46,251 nt of DNA from SIG607 sp045537575. GTDB lineage: Bacteria; Bacillota; Clostridia; Oscillospirales; Acutalibacteraceae. The notes under the pieces are model-generated. The model ran no database searches. It saw only the letters and a program-made list of their open reading frames with translations, and was not told the DNA's origin. Below are positions 1-6,410 of this stretch, in pieces. Within the stretch, counting starts at the first letter, position 1; each line of letters starts with the position of its first letter. A program made the position numbers and the translations under genes. The stretch covers positions 1 to 46,251 of the forward strand of contig JAZSPU010000003.1 in assembly GCA_045537575.1 (NCBI GenBank), written 5' to 3'.

Positions 1-7
1 TATTATT

Positions 8-15
8 CACCTCCC
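8..15 (-). promoter_or_regulatory. Ribosome binding site of a gene off the left edge
   Basis: On the minus strand this reads GGGAGGTG and is followed by AATAATA up to the window edge, which is the right distance for a start codon just outside. A leftward gene therefore probably begins immediately left of position 1. Nothing can be said about its product. Confidence 0.55.
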
Positions 16-78
16 ATAATTATATTTAGGAAATTATCATATTTTCTCTTAATATTTTAAATAATTCTATAAAATAAA

Positions 79-125
79 AACCGATAGATAATGCAATTTT
101 GCAAAATCTATCGGTTAATTTTTTT
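79..125 (-). terminator. Rho-independent terminator of the XRE gene, possibly bidirectional
   Basis: An 11-bp perfect stem (AACCGATAGAT at 79-89 with ATCTATCGGTT at 106-116) has T-rich sequence on both sides. On the minus strand it follows the regulator ending at 177. On the plus strand it is followed by seven T residues. Confidence 0.8.
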
Positions 126-176
126 GTGTGGGAAGAAATTTTCTTACCCGTTATGCTAAACTATTTATAAAGAAAA

Positions 177-476
177 TTACTTTTTATTTTCAAGGGCTTT
201 TATCACATTTATAACAACATCAATCTCTTCTTCAGAAAGGTTTGAAACATCAAGCATACGAACCTTTTCCATATCAAGAAGATAGTCGGTTGTAACGTGG
301 AATAAATGCGCCATTTTAATTAAAACGTCGTAGGAAGGGAATCTGTCTCCCGACTCATAATATGAGATAACAGACTTTGCAACTCCTAACCTTTCGGCTA
401 ATTCCCGCTGTGATAATTTTTGTCCGGTTCGGAGCATTTTTAATCTTTCACCAAAGTTCACTTTATTTGTACCCAC
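177..476 (-). CDS. XRE-family helix-turn-helix transcriptional regulator
   Basis: This 99-residue cytoplasmic DNA-binding protein is almost entirely one lambda-repressor-like HTH domain (residues about 8-67: RLKMLRTGQKLSQRELAERL, then a recognition-helix region with VAKSVISYYESGDRFPS). A short helical tail rich in Glu and Lys follows and could dimerise. The only in-frame start is GTG at 474-476; GGAAAG lies directly against it, so the exact start is weakly supported. The gene is transcribed away from the small-gene cluster at 607-2745, and a dyad (480-525) lies in the divergent intergenic region. That layout suggests autoregulation and control of the neighbours. The ligand, if any, is unknown. 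Confidence 0.85.
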   Translation of the reverse strand: MGTNKVNFGERLKMLRTGQKLSQRELAERLGVAKSVISYYESGDRFPSYDVLIKMAHLFHVTTDYLLDMEKVRMLDVSNLSEEEIDVVINVIKALENKK

Positions 477-479
477 TTT

Positions 480-525
480 CCAATATCAGTCAACAATATT
501 TTACTATTAAAATGTTGACTATTGG
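480..525. promoter_or_regulatory. Candidate operator dyad in the divergent intergenic region
   Basis: GTCAACA (489-495) and TGTTGAC (513-519) form a perfect inverted repeat. It is extended outward by CCAATA on the left and TATTGG on the right, with three extra bases (TCA) in the left arm. It sits just upstream of the XRE gene start and ahead of the rightward promoter, as expected for an XRE repressor site. Assignment to this regulator is inference. Confidence 0.45.
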
Positions 526-546
526 ATAACATTTATTACAAAATAG

Positions 547-575
547 TGGACAAAAGAAGCGAAGTGCGTTATAAT
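547..575 (+). promoter_or_regulatory. Sigma-A-type promoter for the small-gene cluster
   Basis: TGGACA (547-552) and TATAAT (570-575) are separated by exactly 17 bases, about 32 bases ahead of the first start codon (607). Confidence 0.6.
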
Positions 576-606
576 TATAAAAAATATTTATTGAGAGGTG
601 AAATTG

Positions 607-819
607 ATGGCTGACAAATATATTGTTGAGAGTGTAGTAAATCATACTGCAGTTAAAACAGAGGTATGGGCTCATACGCCTAATGAAGCGCAGGAATATG
701 TGAAAAGAATGTACGGTGATGCATATTCTCATTCTTTCAGAACTACCCGAGTACCAGGTTCCGGTATGAATGGTACCGAAGAATACAAATGGCGCCGTGA
801 TAGAGGAATGATAAAATAA
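607..819 (+). CDS. Small protein of unknown function, paralogue of the gene at 1790
   Basis: This soluble protein of 70 residues has no recognised family. GAGAGGTG (593-600) places the start at ATG 607; the GTG at 598 lies inside the ribosome binding site. The N-terminal part reads as a beta-strand, a second strand, then a helix with the pattern EA.EYVKRMYG. The same pattern, without gaps, occurs in the 54-residue protein at 1790 (EA.EQIKDKYG), so the two look like diverged paralogues. The C-terminus is basic (WRRDRGMIK). It is the first gene of a rightward cluster behind its own promoter. Real gene: good ribosome binding site, promoter and internal similarity; function unknown. Confidence 0.7.
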   Translation: MADKYIVESVVNHTAVKTEVWAHTPNEAQEYVKRMYGDAYSHSFRTTRVPGSGMNGTEEYKWRRDRGMIK

Positions 820-839
820 CTATAAGGAGTACATAGATT

Positions 840-1724
840 ATGGGAAATGGAAAAACTTTTTTATCTGATGGTGAATTGCCTGAAATACATGAGGTGCAAG
901 AAGCTTTACAAAGAGCGTTGACTACAACAACTAAACCGATGGTTAGAGCCTGTTATCCTAGGCAGGATTATGAAAACTCTGATGTAAGAATGCAGATTAC
1001 CGCAAATTTAGCGGATATAAGAGAGAATATTAATATACCCAACACGGTCAAGTTTTCTGTTGATATTATATTGGATGGCGGTGGTTATACATCTGATATA
1101 GAACCTAATTTTGCGGTGATTCAAATGTCTTATGCGGAATTTTTAAAGCTTAGTCCTTACAGCTTTTTTCATCAAGTAGTTAAACCTTTGATTAATACAA
1201 TGCAAACTTGGGATAAGGTACACGGCATTGTTGAAGATAAGTCTGATATATTTAGTGATTATATACCTTCAGAAGCGGAGCAGATTTCAGGCACTTCGAC
1301 AGGTGATGAAAATATTAACTTTATTGAAACAATTAAAACGCTTGTTAATAACGGTCAAAAATTAGCAGCGATAAAACTTTATCGTGAAACTACCGGTGCA
1401 GGATTGCCAGAAGCTAAGGCGGCTGTTGAAAAATATGAAATAAGTAATTCTATAAATACAAACGTCGATTACAATGGAGTATCACGACAGGAACAAACTG
1501 CGCCACAAGGGGCCGAATATTGGATGAATATGTTTGGCATATTCGGTTTGACTCCGTTTACTTTTTGGGTTGGTATTTTCACACTGTGCTTCGTAAAAAA
1601 AGCAAAAGAAGAAAATGATGGAGAACTTTCTGAGTGTGCGAAAAAAGGCTTGAAAAGAGGCGTTGTCGGATTTGTTATATATACTGTAATTATATTGCTA
1701 TTAATCGTTTTGTCCGGGGCGTAA
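840..1724 (+). CDS. Membrane protein with an L7/L12-CTD-like motif
   Basis: A 294-residue protein with a three-part layout. Residues 1-150 form a mixed alpha/beta region I do not recognise. Residues about 172-202 (NGQKLAAIKLYRETTGAGLP, then EAKAAVEKYE) closely match the helix-glycine-helix of the ribosomal L7/L12 C-terminal domain. Residues 231-253 and 274-293 are two hydrophobic segments that would anchor it in the membrane, joined by a charged loop. There is no signal peptide, so the N-terminal part should be cytosolic. AAGGAG upstream (822-827) supports ATG 840. It follows the small gene by 20 bases and is probably co-transcribed. Outside ribosomes, such motifs are usually assumed to be interaction modules; the partner here is unknown. 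Confidence 0.75.
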   Translation: MGNGKTFLSDGELPEIHEVQEALQRALTTTTKPMVRACYPRQDYENSDVRMQITANLADIRENINIPNTVKFSVDIILDGGGYTSDIEPNFAVIQMSYAEFLKLSPYSFFHQVVKPLINTMQTWDKVHGIVEDKSDIFSDYIPSEAEQISGTSTGDENINFIETIKTLVNNGQKLAAIKLYRETTGAGLPEAKAAVEKYEISNSINTNVDYNGVSRQEQTAPQGAEYWMNMFGIFGLTPFTFWVGIFTLCFVKKAKEENDGELSECAKKGLKRGVVGFVIYTVIILLLIVLSGA

Positions 1725-1789
1725 TAAAATATTTTGTTGTGAGTATTGAACTAACATAATGCTTATAACAATAGAAAGGAGATTAAATT

Positions 1790-1954
1790 ATGCATGAATT
1801 TCTTGTAAGATTTACTCTTAACAGAAAAACTGTTGAAGAAGTAGTCAGAGCTGTTAGTGGTTTTGAAGCTAAAGAGCAAATCAAGGACAAGTACGGAAAG
1901 AGTAATGTTAGCATTATCAACTGCAAAGATTTAAAAACCGGTTGGATGGTTTGA
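1790..1954 (+). CDS. 54-residue protein of unknown function, paralogue of the gene at 607
   Basis: A short ORF with a clear AAAGGAG site (1776-1782) eight bases before ATG 1790. It encodes 54 residues with a strand-strand-helix look: FLVRFTLN, then a helix ending in FEAKEQIKDKYG, then SIINCKDLKTGWMV. Residues align without gaps to the protein at 607 (matching N, V, E, V, A, EA, K and YG positions). It lies 65 bases after the membrane protein and 83 before the lipoprotein. There is no membrane segment or cysteine pair. Function unknown; a small regulatory or antitoxin-like partner is possible but unsupported. Confidence 0.6.
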   Translation: MHEFLVRFTLNRKTVEEVVRAVSGFEAKEQIKDKYGKSNVSIINCKDLKTGWMV

Positions 1955-2037
1955 TATTGCGTAACGATGTACATAGGGCCGCAAAATACATTATGGTTGC
2001 GGTGAAGTGATTCTTAAAATTATAAGGGGATTTGAAT

Positions 2038-2745
2038 ATGTTGAGAAAAATAGTTGCTTTTCTTTTGGCTATGACTTTATGTTTGGTATTTGTTGGTTGT
2101 TCTGACAATACAACAAATGGAAATCAGAATTCAGATGACATTAGCGCAAATACTGTGCCGTCAATTGATTCAATTTTGTCTCAAACAACAGTAGGTTCAA
2201 CCATTACTTTCGGTTCGTATGATATTGATACTACTGCTCCTGGTAAGGAGGAATTAGAATGGATTGTGCTGGATAAAAAACAGGGCAGAGTCTTTGTTAT
2301 CAGCAAATATGTTGTTGCAGAAGGCAATTTTTATAGAGATGATATATGGGCGAAATCTCAGTTGAGGTCTTGGTTGTATAACGATTTTACATCTACGGCT
2401 TTTAATAGTGAAGAATATCAAAGAATATTAACGACACGCGCTGACAACATTTGTTATATTGATATAATGACAAAAAAAGCTTATGACCCGACTGAAGATA
2501 AGGTCTACATACCTTCTTTTAATGAACTGCAGGCATACGGAATAAGCACACAAGGTTTTGCCTACGCTGATAGTGGCAGAGTGGCTAAAAGATATAACGG
2601 TACCTCTGTGGATTGGGTAACACGCGATACACCCAGTGATGGGTCCGGATTTTGTAGGATTGATAATAAGGGGTGTTTCTATTATAATCATTCCAGTTCT
2701 CAAAATATTGGTATTCGTCCGGTAATGTGGTTATCATATCAGTAA
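2038..2745 (+). CDS. Lipoprotein with a DUF6273-type domain
   Basis: A 235-residue exported protein. Residues 1-20 are a signal peptide (basic start, hydrophobic core LLAMTLCLVFVG) ending at Cys21, as in a lipobox, followed by a Ser/Asn/Asp-rich linker to about residue 50. The rest has the features of the DUF6273 family: a GSYDID opening, an EWIVLDKK segment, VFVISKY, and the signature W.KSQLRSWLYNDF..TAF followed by a late W.TR and a C-terminal IRPVMW. That family is common on surface proteins of gut Clostridia and its role is unknown. AAGGGGA (2024-2030) selects ATG 2038 over TTG 2032. Last gene of the cluster, ending at a strong terminator. Confidence 0.8.
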   Translation: MLRKIVAFLLAMTLCLVFVGCSDNTTNGNQNSDDISANTVPSIDSILSQTTVGSTITFGSYDIDTTAPGKEELEWIVLDKKQGRVFVISKYVVAEGNFYRDDIWAKSQLRSWLYNDFTSTAFNSEEYQRILTTRADNICYIDIMTKKAYDPTEDKVYIPSFNELQAYGISTQGFAYADSGRVAKRYNGTSVDWVTRDTPSDGSGFCRIDNKGCFYYNHSSSQNIGIRPVMWLSYQ

Positions 2746-2770
2746 GTTAACCGGAAATTTTAAAAACTGA

Positions 2771-2815
2771 AACAACCGAAATTGCTACAAAAGTAGTGAT
2801 TTCGGTTGTTTTTTA
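2771..2815 (+). terminator. Rho-independent terminator after the lipoprotein gene
   Basis: An 18-bp near-perfect stem (2771-2788 with 2793-2810, two mismatches, AAAA loop) runs into TTTTTT. It closes the 607-2745 cluster. Confidence 0.92.
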
Positions 2816-2861
2816 GCTCAATAAGCCCCAAATAAGCCCCCAAATGCACCAAAGACAAAAA

Positions 2862-2901
2862 AGAAAAATCCCCAAAGCCTTATAAACAAAGGCTTTGAGG
2901 A
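2862..2901 (-). terminator. Rho-independent terminator downstream of tRNA-Leu
   Basis: On the minus strand an approximately 10-bp stem built on AAAGCC/GGCTTT (2870-2879 with 2891-2900) is followed by ATTTTTCTTTTTT. It lies 11 bases past the CCA end of the tRNA. Confidence 0.8.
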
Positions 2902-2911
2902 CCTCATAAGA

Positions 2912-2994
2912 TGGTGCGGGTGACAGGACTTGAACCTGCACGGTGATCCGCTAGCTCCTAAGGCTAGTGCGTCTGCCAATTCCGCCACACCCGC
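2912..2994 (-). tRNA. tRNA-Leu, anticodon UAG
   Basis: This is a complete class II tRNA on the minus strand. The acceptor arm is GCGGGTG (2988-2994) with CACCCGC (2916-2922), followed by discriminator A and an encoded CCA (2912-2914). The D arm reads GGCGGAATTGGCAGACGC. The anticodon stem CTAGC/GCTAG closes the loop CTTAGGA, giving anticodon TAG. There is a long variable arm (CGG-ATCA-CCG) and a normal T arm with GGTTCAAGTCC. It reads CUA and probably other CUN leucine codons. Confidence 0.97.
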
Positions 2995-3036
2995 ATATTT
3001 TGTGTTTTTGACACATATATTTTTGTGTGCCTTAAT

Positions 3037-3065
3037 ATTCTATAATATTTTTATGATTATGTCAA
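3037..3065 (-). promoter_or_regulatory. Promoter of tRNA-Leu
   Basis: On the minus strand TTGACA (3060-3065) and TAGAAT (3037-3042) are 17 bases apart, about 43 bases ahead of the tRNA 5' end. Confidence 0.75.
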
Positions 3066-3075
3066 GAAATACTCG

Positions 3076-3104
3076 TTGATTTTTTAGAAATATTTTGATA
3101 TAAT
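3076..3104 (+). promoter_or_regulatory. Promoter of the cytidylate-kinase-like gene
   Basis: TTGATT (3076-3081) and TATAAT (3099-3104) with a 17-base spacer. The divergent tRNA-Leu -35 box ends only 11 bases away, so the two promoters are back to back. Confidence 0.7.
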
Positions 3105-3139
3105 AAAATCGTAAGGAAATATATGTAAGGGGTGTTTGT

Positions 3140-3766
3140 ATGGCAAACAATAATTTTGTGATTACTATCGGTAGAGAATTTGGTAGCGGCGGTCACGCTA
3201 TTGCTAAAATGCTTGGTGCTGACCTTGGGGTGAAGGTTTACGATAAAGAACTTCTTGACCTTGCCGCAAAAAACAGCGGACTTAGTGCTGATATTTTAAA
3301 GGATTATGATGAAAAGCCCACCAACAGTTTTCTCTATTCCTTGTCTTTAGGCGCATATTCTTATGAAAGTGTATTAAGCGGTGTGCCTAATCTTCCGTTG
3401 GTTGACAAGGTTTTTGCCGTACAGGCTGAAATTATAAGAGAAATTGCTGAGAAGGAGTCTTGCATTATTGTAGGCAGATGCGCCGACAGTATTTTACAGG
3501 ACAGCGATAATCTTCTTTCCGTATTTATTCACGCTGACATTAAGCAGAGAGCCAAGCGTGTTATGGAATATGAAAACATTTCCTTTGACAAGGCTGTTGA
3601 TATGGTTAAGAAGTCTGACAAAAAACGTGCAAGTTATCACAACTATTTCTCTGATAACAAATGGGGCGATGCCCGTTCCTATGATTTATGTATTGACAGT
3701 AAAATCGGTTATGAAAACGTAGCTCACATAATCAAATACTGTGTTCAGGAAAAAATTCACGGCTAA
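3140..3766 (+). CDS. Cytidylate kinase-like family protein
   Basis: A 208-residue P-loop protein of the cytidylate-kinase-2 type (AAA_33/Cytidylate_kin2 group), common in Clostridia and Bacteroides. The nucleotide-binding turn is GREFGSGGHAIAKML at residues 11-25; the usual P-loop lysine is replaced, as is normal in this family. Further hallmarks are YDKELLDLAA, IIVGRCAD at mid-protein, and an R/K-rich lid near VFIHADIKQRAKRV. Members are often called cytidylate kinases, but the activity and substrate of this subgroup are not established. AAGGGG precedes ATG 3140. It is a single-gene transcript between its own promoter and terminator. Confidence 0.85.
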   Translation: MANNNFVITIGREFGSGGHAIAKMLGADLGVKVYDKELLDLAAKNSGLSADILKDYDEKPTNSFLYSLSLGAYSYESVLSGVPNLPLVDKVFAVQAEIIREIAEKESCIIVGRCADSILQDSDNLLSVFIHADIKQRAKRVMEYENISFDKAVDMVKKSDKKRASYHNYFSDNKWGDARSYDLCIDSKIGYENVAHIIKYCVQEKIHG

Positions 3767-3778
3767 TATAAACAGAAA

Positions 3779-3822
3779 ACCTGCTTCTTCCGTATAATGT
3801 ACGGAAGGGCAGGTGTTTTTTT
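3779..3822 (+). terminator. Terminator that also carries the yunB ribosome binding site
   Basis: The stem is formed by ACCTGC plus TTCCGTA (3779-3794) and TACGGAAGGGCAGGT (3800-3814), followed by a T run from 3816. The AGGTG at 3811-3815, on the 3' arm, is the only Shine-Dalgarno-like sequence before the yunB ATG at 3823. Confidence 0.8.
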
Positions 3823-4500
3823 ATGCTTATAAATAAGCGAAAATATTTTCGTTTTATATGTATTTTTTTGTCCCTTATTCTTGTTCTGCTTATGCTTTTT
3901 GTAGGTTTAGACAGAAAAATGAGGCCCATTATAACCGACTACAGCGCATCAATGGGCGAGACGTTAATGATAAGTCTAGTGGATAAGACGGTTTCAGATA
4001 TCTTCGCACAAGAAAATATATCCTATAACGATTTAGTAACATTATCGAGGGATGCAAACGGGCAGGTAACCTCACTTCAGGTAAATGCGGCAAAAATTAA
4101 TTATATAAAATCAAACATATCCGTTCGAGTAGCCGAAAAAATTTCCCAAAAAGAAAAATATACTCTGTCAATTCCCTTTGGTACAATAATCGGCAACGAA
4201 TATACCCTTGGCAGAGGTCCTGAAATAAAATTTAAAATGCAGGTTACCACAACCGTTATTGCGGATTTTGAAAGCAAATTTTACAGCGCAGGAATAAATC
4301 AAGTGCTTCATCAGATACATATAAACGTGAAAATGAACGGACAGACCATCATTCCGTGGTACAGGTCAACGTTTTCGGTAAACACAAGCGTTATTGCAGC
4401 CGAGACGGTTATAGTAGGAATTACCCCCGATGCATATACCAATGTTCTAGAAGCGGGTACAGATGCCACAGAGGATATATTTGATTTTGGAGCAAATTAA
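3823..4500 (+). CDS. yunB: Sporulation protein YunB
   Basis: A 225-residue protein with one N-terminal membrane anchor (residues about 9-28) and a large domain outside the cytosol. It shows the YunB hallmarks: a conserved early region with ISLVDKTVSDIF, the S.RDANGQVTSLQVNA segment, a mid-region SIPFGTIIGNEYTLGRGP, and HQIHINVKMNGQTIIPW towards the end. In Bacillus, yunB belongs to the sigma-E mother-cell regulon and is needed for efficient sporulation; the molecular role is unclear. No sigma-A promoter is visible upstream. The start lies directly behind a terminator whose 3' arm supplies AGGTG. Its stop codon overlaps that of the convergent ACT-domain gene by four bases. Confidence 0.88.
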   Translation: MLINKRKYFRFICIFLSLILVLLMLFVGLDRKMRPIITDYSASMGETLMISLVDKTVSDIFAQENISYNDLVTLSRDANGQVTSLQVNAAKINYIKSNISVRVAEKISQKEKYTLSIPFGTIIGNEYTLGRGPEIKFKMQVTTTVIADFESKFYSAGINQVLHQIHINVKMNGQTIIPWYRSTFSVNTSVIAAETVIVGITPDAYTNVLEAGTDATEDIFDFGAN

Positions 4501-4913
4501 ATTATTTTTACCGAAATAACTCCGTCAATTTTTCTTAAATGGTTAACCAGCTCTTCTAAGGGTACTATAATATTATCGGTACGAAGAGAAATGGTAACAG
4601 CGGCAACCGAGTCAACGGGATGGTTTTGATTGATGGTAAGAATATTTGCACCTTTTTCGAATAAACGGGCTGTAAGTGCAGAAAATACACCTGCACGGTC
4701 ACTTAAATGTGCGCTTATTGTTACGGTGTTTTTGGTGTCTTGTTTATGATAGACAAACACCTGATCCTTATATTTATAAAAAGCGCTTCGGGAAATTTGA
4801 GCCTTTTGCACAGCGGCGCTGATGCTGGAAACGGCGCCTTCTTCAAGCAATTCCTTTGCATATAAAACCTTTGAAAATACATCAGGCAAAGCCGAAGCAT
4901 TAACTAAAAGCAT
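4497..4913 (-). CDS. ACT-domain protein, PheB family (UPF0735)
   Basis: A 138-residue cytosolic protein. The N-terminal half (LPDVFSKVLYAKELLEEG followed by SISAAVQKAQISRSAFYKYKD) is the conserved helix-turn-helix-like region of the PheB/UPF0735 family. The C-terminal half (residues about 65-138, TISAHLSDRAGVFSALTARL to GVISVKII) is an ACT domain, a small-molecule, usually amino-acid, sensor. In Bacillus pheB precedes pheA and the family is loosely tied to aromatic amino acid metabolism; no such gene is adjacent here. AAAGGA seven bases upstream fixes the start at 4913, and a good promoter lies at 4959-4987. It could act as a regulator or as an allosteric partner. Confidence 0.85.
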   Translation of the reverse strand: MLLVNASALPDVFSKVLYAKELLEEGAVSSISAAVQKAQISRSAFYKYKDQVFVYHKQDTKNTVTISAHLSDRAGVFSALTARLFEKGANILTINQNHPVDSVAAVTISLRTDNIIVPLEELVNHLRKIDGVISVKII

Positions 4914-4958
4914 ATCGTATTCCTTTATTGTGTCCACCACCCAAATACATTTTTTATC

Positions 4959-4987
4959 ATTATATATCATTTTTACATAAAAATCAA
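4959..4987 (-). promoter_or_regulatory. Promoter of the PheB-type gene
   Basis: On the minus strand TTGATT (4982-4987) and a perfect TATAAT (4959-4964) are separated by 17 bases. The promoter overlaps the start region of the rightward permease gene. Confidence 0.75.
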
Positions 4988-5031
4988 CAGAAAGTGGGAT
5001 TTTTACGGAAAACGAAAAGAAGAAAAAGTTT

Positions 5032-6078
5032 TTGCTGTTGGTGGCATATCTTTCTATAATAGGACTTTTGCTTATTGTCACCTTAAAACTTTGTCTTGGA
5101 GTATTACTGCCCTTTATTATTGGAGCAATACTTGCGGTAATTGTGCAAAAACCTGCTTTATACGTAAGCCAAAGGGTTAAACTAAAACAGGGTACAGTTG
5201 CGCTTTTAATGGTGGTAGGCATATATATTATACTGCTTTTTATGTTTGTTTTTTTCGGTAGCAGACTTTACGGGGGACTTGTAAAGCTTTATGAAAAATT
5301 GCCCGATTACACCGAAAGCTTTTCTGCTTTTATGAATGATGCGGTAGAAAAAATCGAAAATCTGTTTAAAAGATTCGGCTTTGAAAATTCTTCTGCTATA
5401 GGAAACATTACAGGGCAGTCCCTTACCTCATTGGGCGGTAAAGCAATAGAAATGATTTCGGATTTTATTGCGGCTTTAATAAGAAAAGCCCCGTCCTTTA
5501 TATTCGGCTTATTGGTAACCATAATAAGCGGATGCTTTATAGCAAAGGATTTTTGCGTTTTTAAGAAAATACTTCGTTATACGCTTAATGAAAAACGCAT
5601 TGAAACGCTTAAAAAGGTTAAAACCATTATTTATGAAAATGTATTTAAAATACTAAAGGGTTATGTGCTTTTATCTTTAATTGCCTTTATTGTTTTAACG
5701 GTAGGCTTTTTTATAATAGGGGTAAAAGGCGCCATAAAAATTGCTTTTATTACGGCTATAATTGACCTTCTTCCTGTTTTTGGAAGCGGCGCCGTTCTTA
5801 TTCCTTGGGCTTTAGTTTCCATATTAAAAGGGGATACGTGGCTTTTTATAGGTCTTTTATTGCTTTATGCGGCAGTATTGATTACAAGAAACGTTTTAGA
5901 ACCGAAAATTGTGGGAAAACAGGTGGGACTTCATCCTCTATTAACACTTTTGGCGCTGTTTTTAGGACTTAAATTCTTTGGGGTTGCAGGAATGTTCATA
6001 GTGCCTCTGATTGTAACTGTGATATATAAATATACAGAGGAAAAGGTAACAGAGAAAGAAAAAGAGCATAGTATATAA
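5032..6078 (+). CDS. YtvI/AI-2E exporter (PurR-like permease) family membrane protein
   Basis: A polytopic membrane protein of about 350 residues with roughly eight hydrophobic segments. It has the family pattern of two N-terminal helices (LLPFIIGAILAVIVQKPAL), a central amphipathic region facing outward (YEKLPDYTESF...), and a C-terminal bundle with DLLPVFGSGAVLIPWAL and EPKIVGKQVGLHPLLTLLAL. The closest match I recognise is the sporulation protein YtvI, which fits the neighbouring yunB. The start is unclear: the frame is open back to 4981 and contains no ATG or GTG. TTG 5032 would cut into the first helix, whereas ATT 4999 would give the expected short charged tail (TENEKKKKFLLL). No good ribosome binding site is seen for either. 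Confidence 0.82.
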   Translation: MLLVAYLSIIGLLLIVTLKLCLGVLLPFIIGAILAVIVQKPALYVSQRVKLKQGTVALLMVVGIYIILLFMFVFFGSRLYGGLVKLYEKLPDYTESFSAFMNDAVEKIENLFKRFGFENSSAIGNITGQSLTSLGGKAIEMISDFIAALIRKAPSFIFGLLVTIISGCFIAKDFCVFKKILRYTLNEKRIETLKKVKTIIYENVFKILKGYVLLSLIAFIVLTVGFFIIGVKGAIKIAFITAIIDLLPVFGSGAVLIPWALVSILKGDTWLFIGLLLLYAAVLITRNVLEPKIVGKQVGLHPLLTLLALFLGLKFFGVAGMFIVPLIVTVIYKYTEEKVTEKEKEHSI

Positions 6079-6123
6079 TGTAGCTTTTAAAAGCTATAAA
6101 AAATATACGGACCGTGAGGAATA

Positions 6124-6345
6124 ATGAAAAGGTATGTGGTTGCTACCGGTACAGTAACCCACGCTATAAGAGGACGGGAAATTCTAAAAAGAAGAGGAAT
6201 ATCAGCCGAAACCCAGCGGATGAAACACGGAACTGAAAACTATGGATGCGGGTACGGAATAGTTACCGGAGGCAATATTGAGGAAATTGAAAGACTACTA
6301 AAAAAAGAAAACGTTAAAATAATTAAAATTATACCGCTTGACTGA
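6124..6345 (+). CDS. DUF3343 protein (YedF C-terminal-like putative Se/S carrier)
   Basis: A 73-residue soluble protein with the DUF3343 pattern: a short strand (RYVVATGT), a helix with AIRGREILKRRG, then ENYGCGYGIVTGG containing a single Cys42 and a C-terminal helix-strand. DUF3343 proteins are frequently found next to cysteine-desulfurase-like enzymes and, in some genomes, selenium-utilisation genes; they are suggested carriers of sulfur or selenium. The next gene here is exactly such an enzyme. GTGAGG precedes ATG 6124. A terminator-like hairpin separates the two, so the downstream gene may depend on readthrough or on its own start. Confidence 0.85.
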   Translation: MKRYVVATGTVTHAIRGREILKRRGISAETQRMKHGTENYGCGYGIVTGGNIEEIERLLKKENVKIIKIIPLD

Positions 6346-6357
6346 CAGCGGAACAGA

Positions 6358-6391
6358 AAGGCAACGGGTATTTAAGTCCGTTGCCTTTTTT
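6358..6391 (+). terminator. Rho-independent terminator between the DUF3343 and desulfurase genes
   Basis: AAGGCAACGG (6358-6367) pairs with CCGTTGCCTT (6378-6387) around a ten-base loop and is followed by TTTT. It lies within the presumed operon, so it may be partial. Confidence 0.8.
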
Positions 6392-6410
6392 GAATTGAGG
6401 GGGTGAAAAA

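Noticed and set aside
490..732. 80-residue open frame on the minus strand
   Set aside because: It overlaps the divergent promoter region and the small gene at 607, has no ribosome binding site and is of antisense composition.
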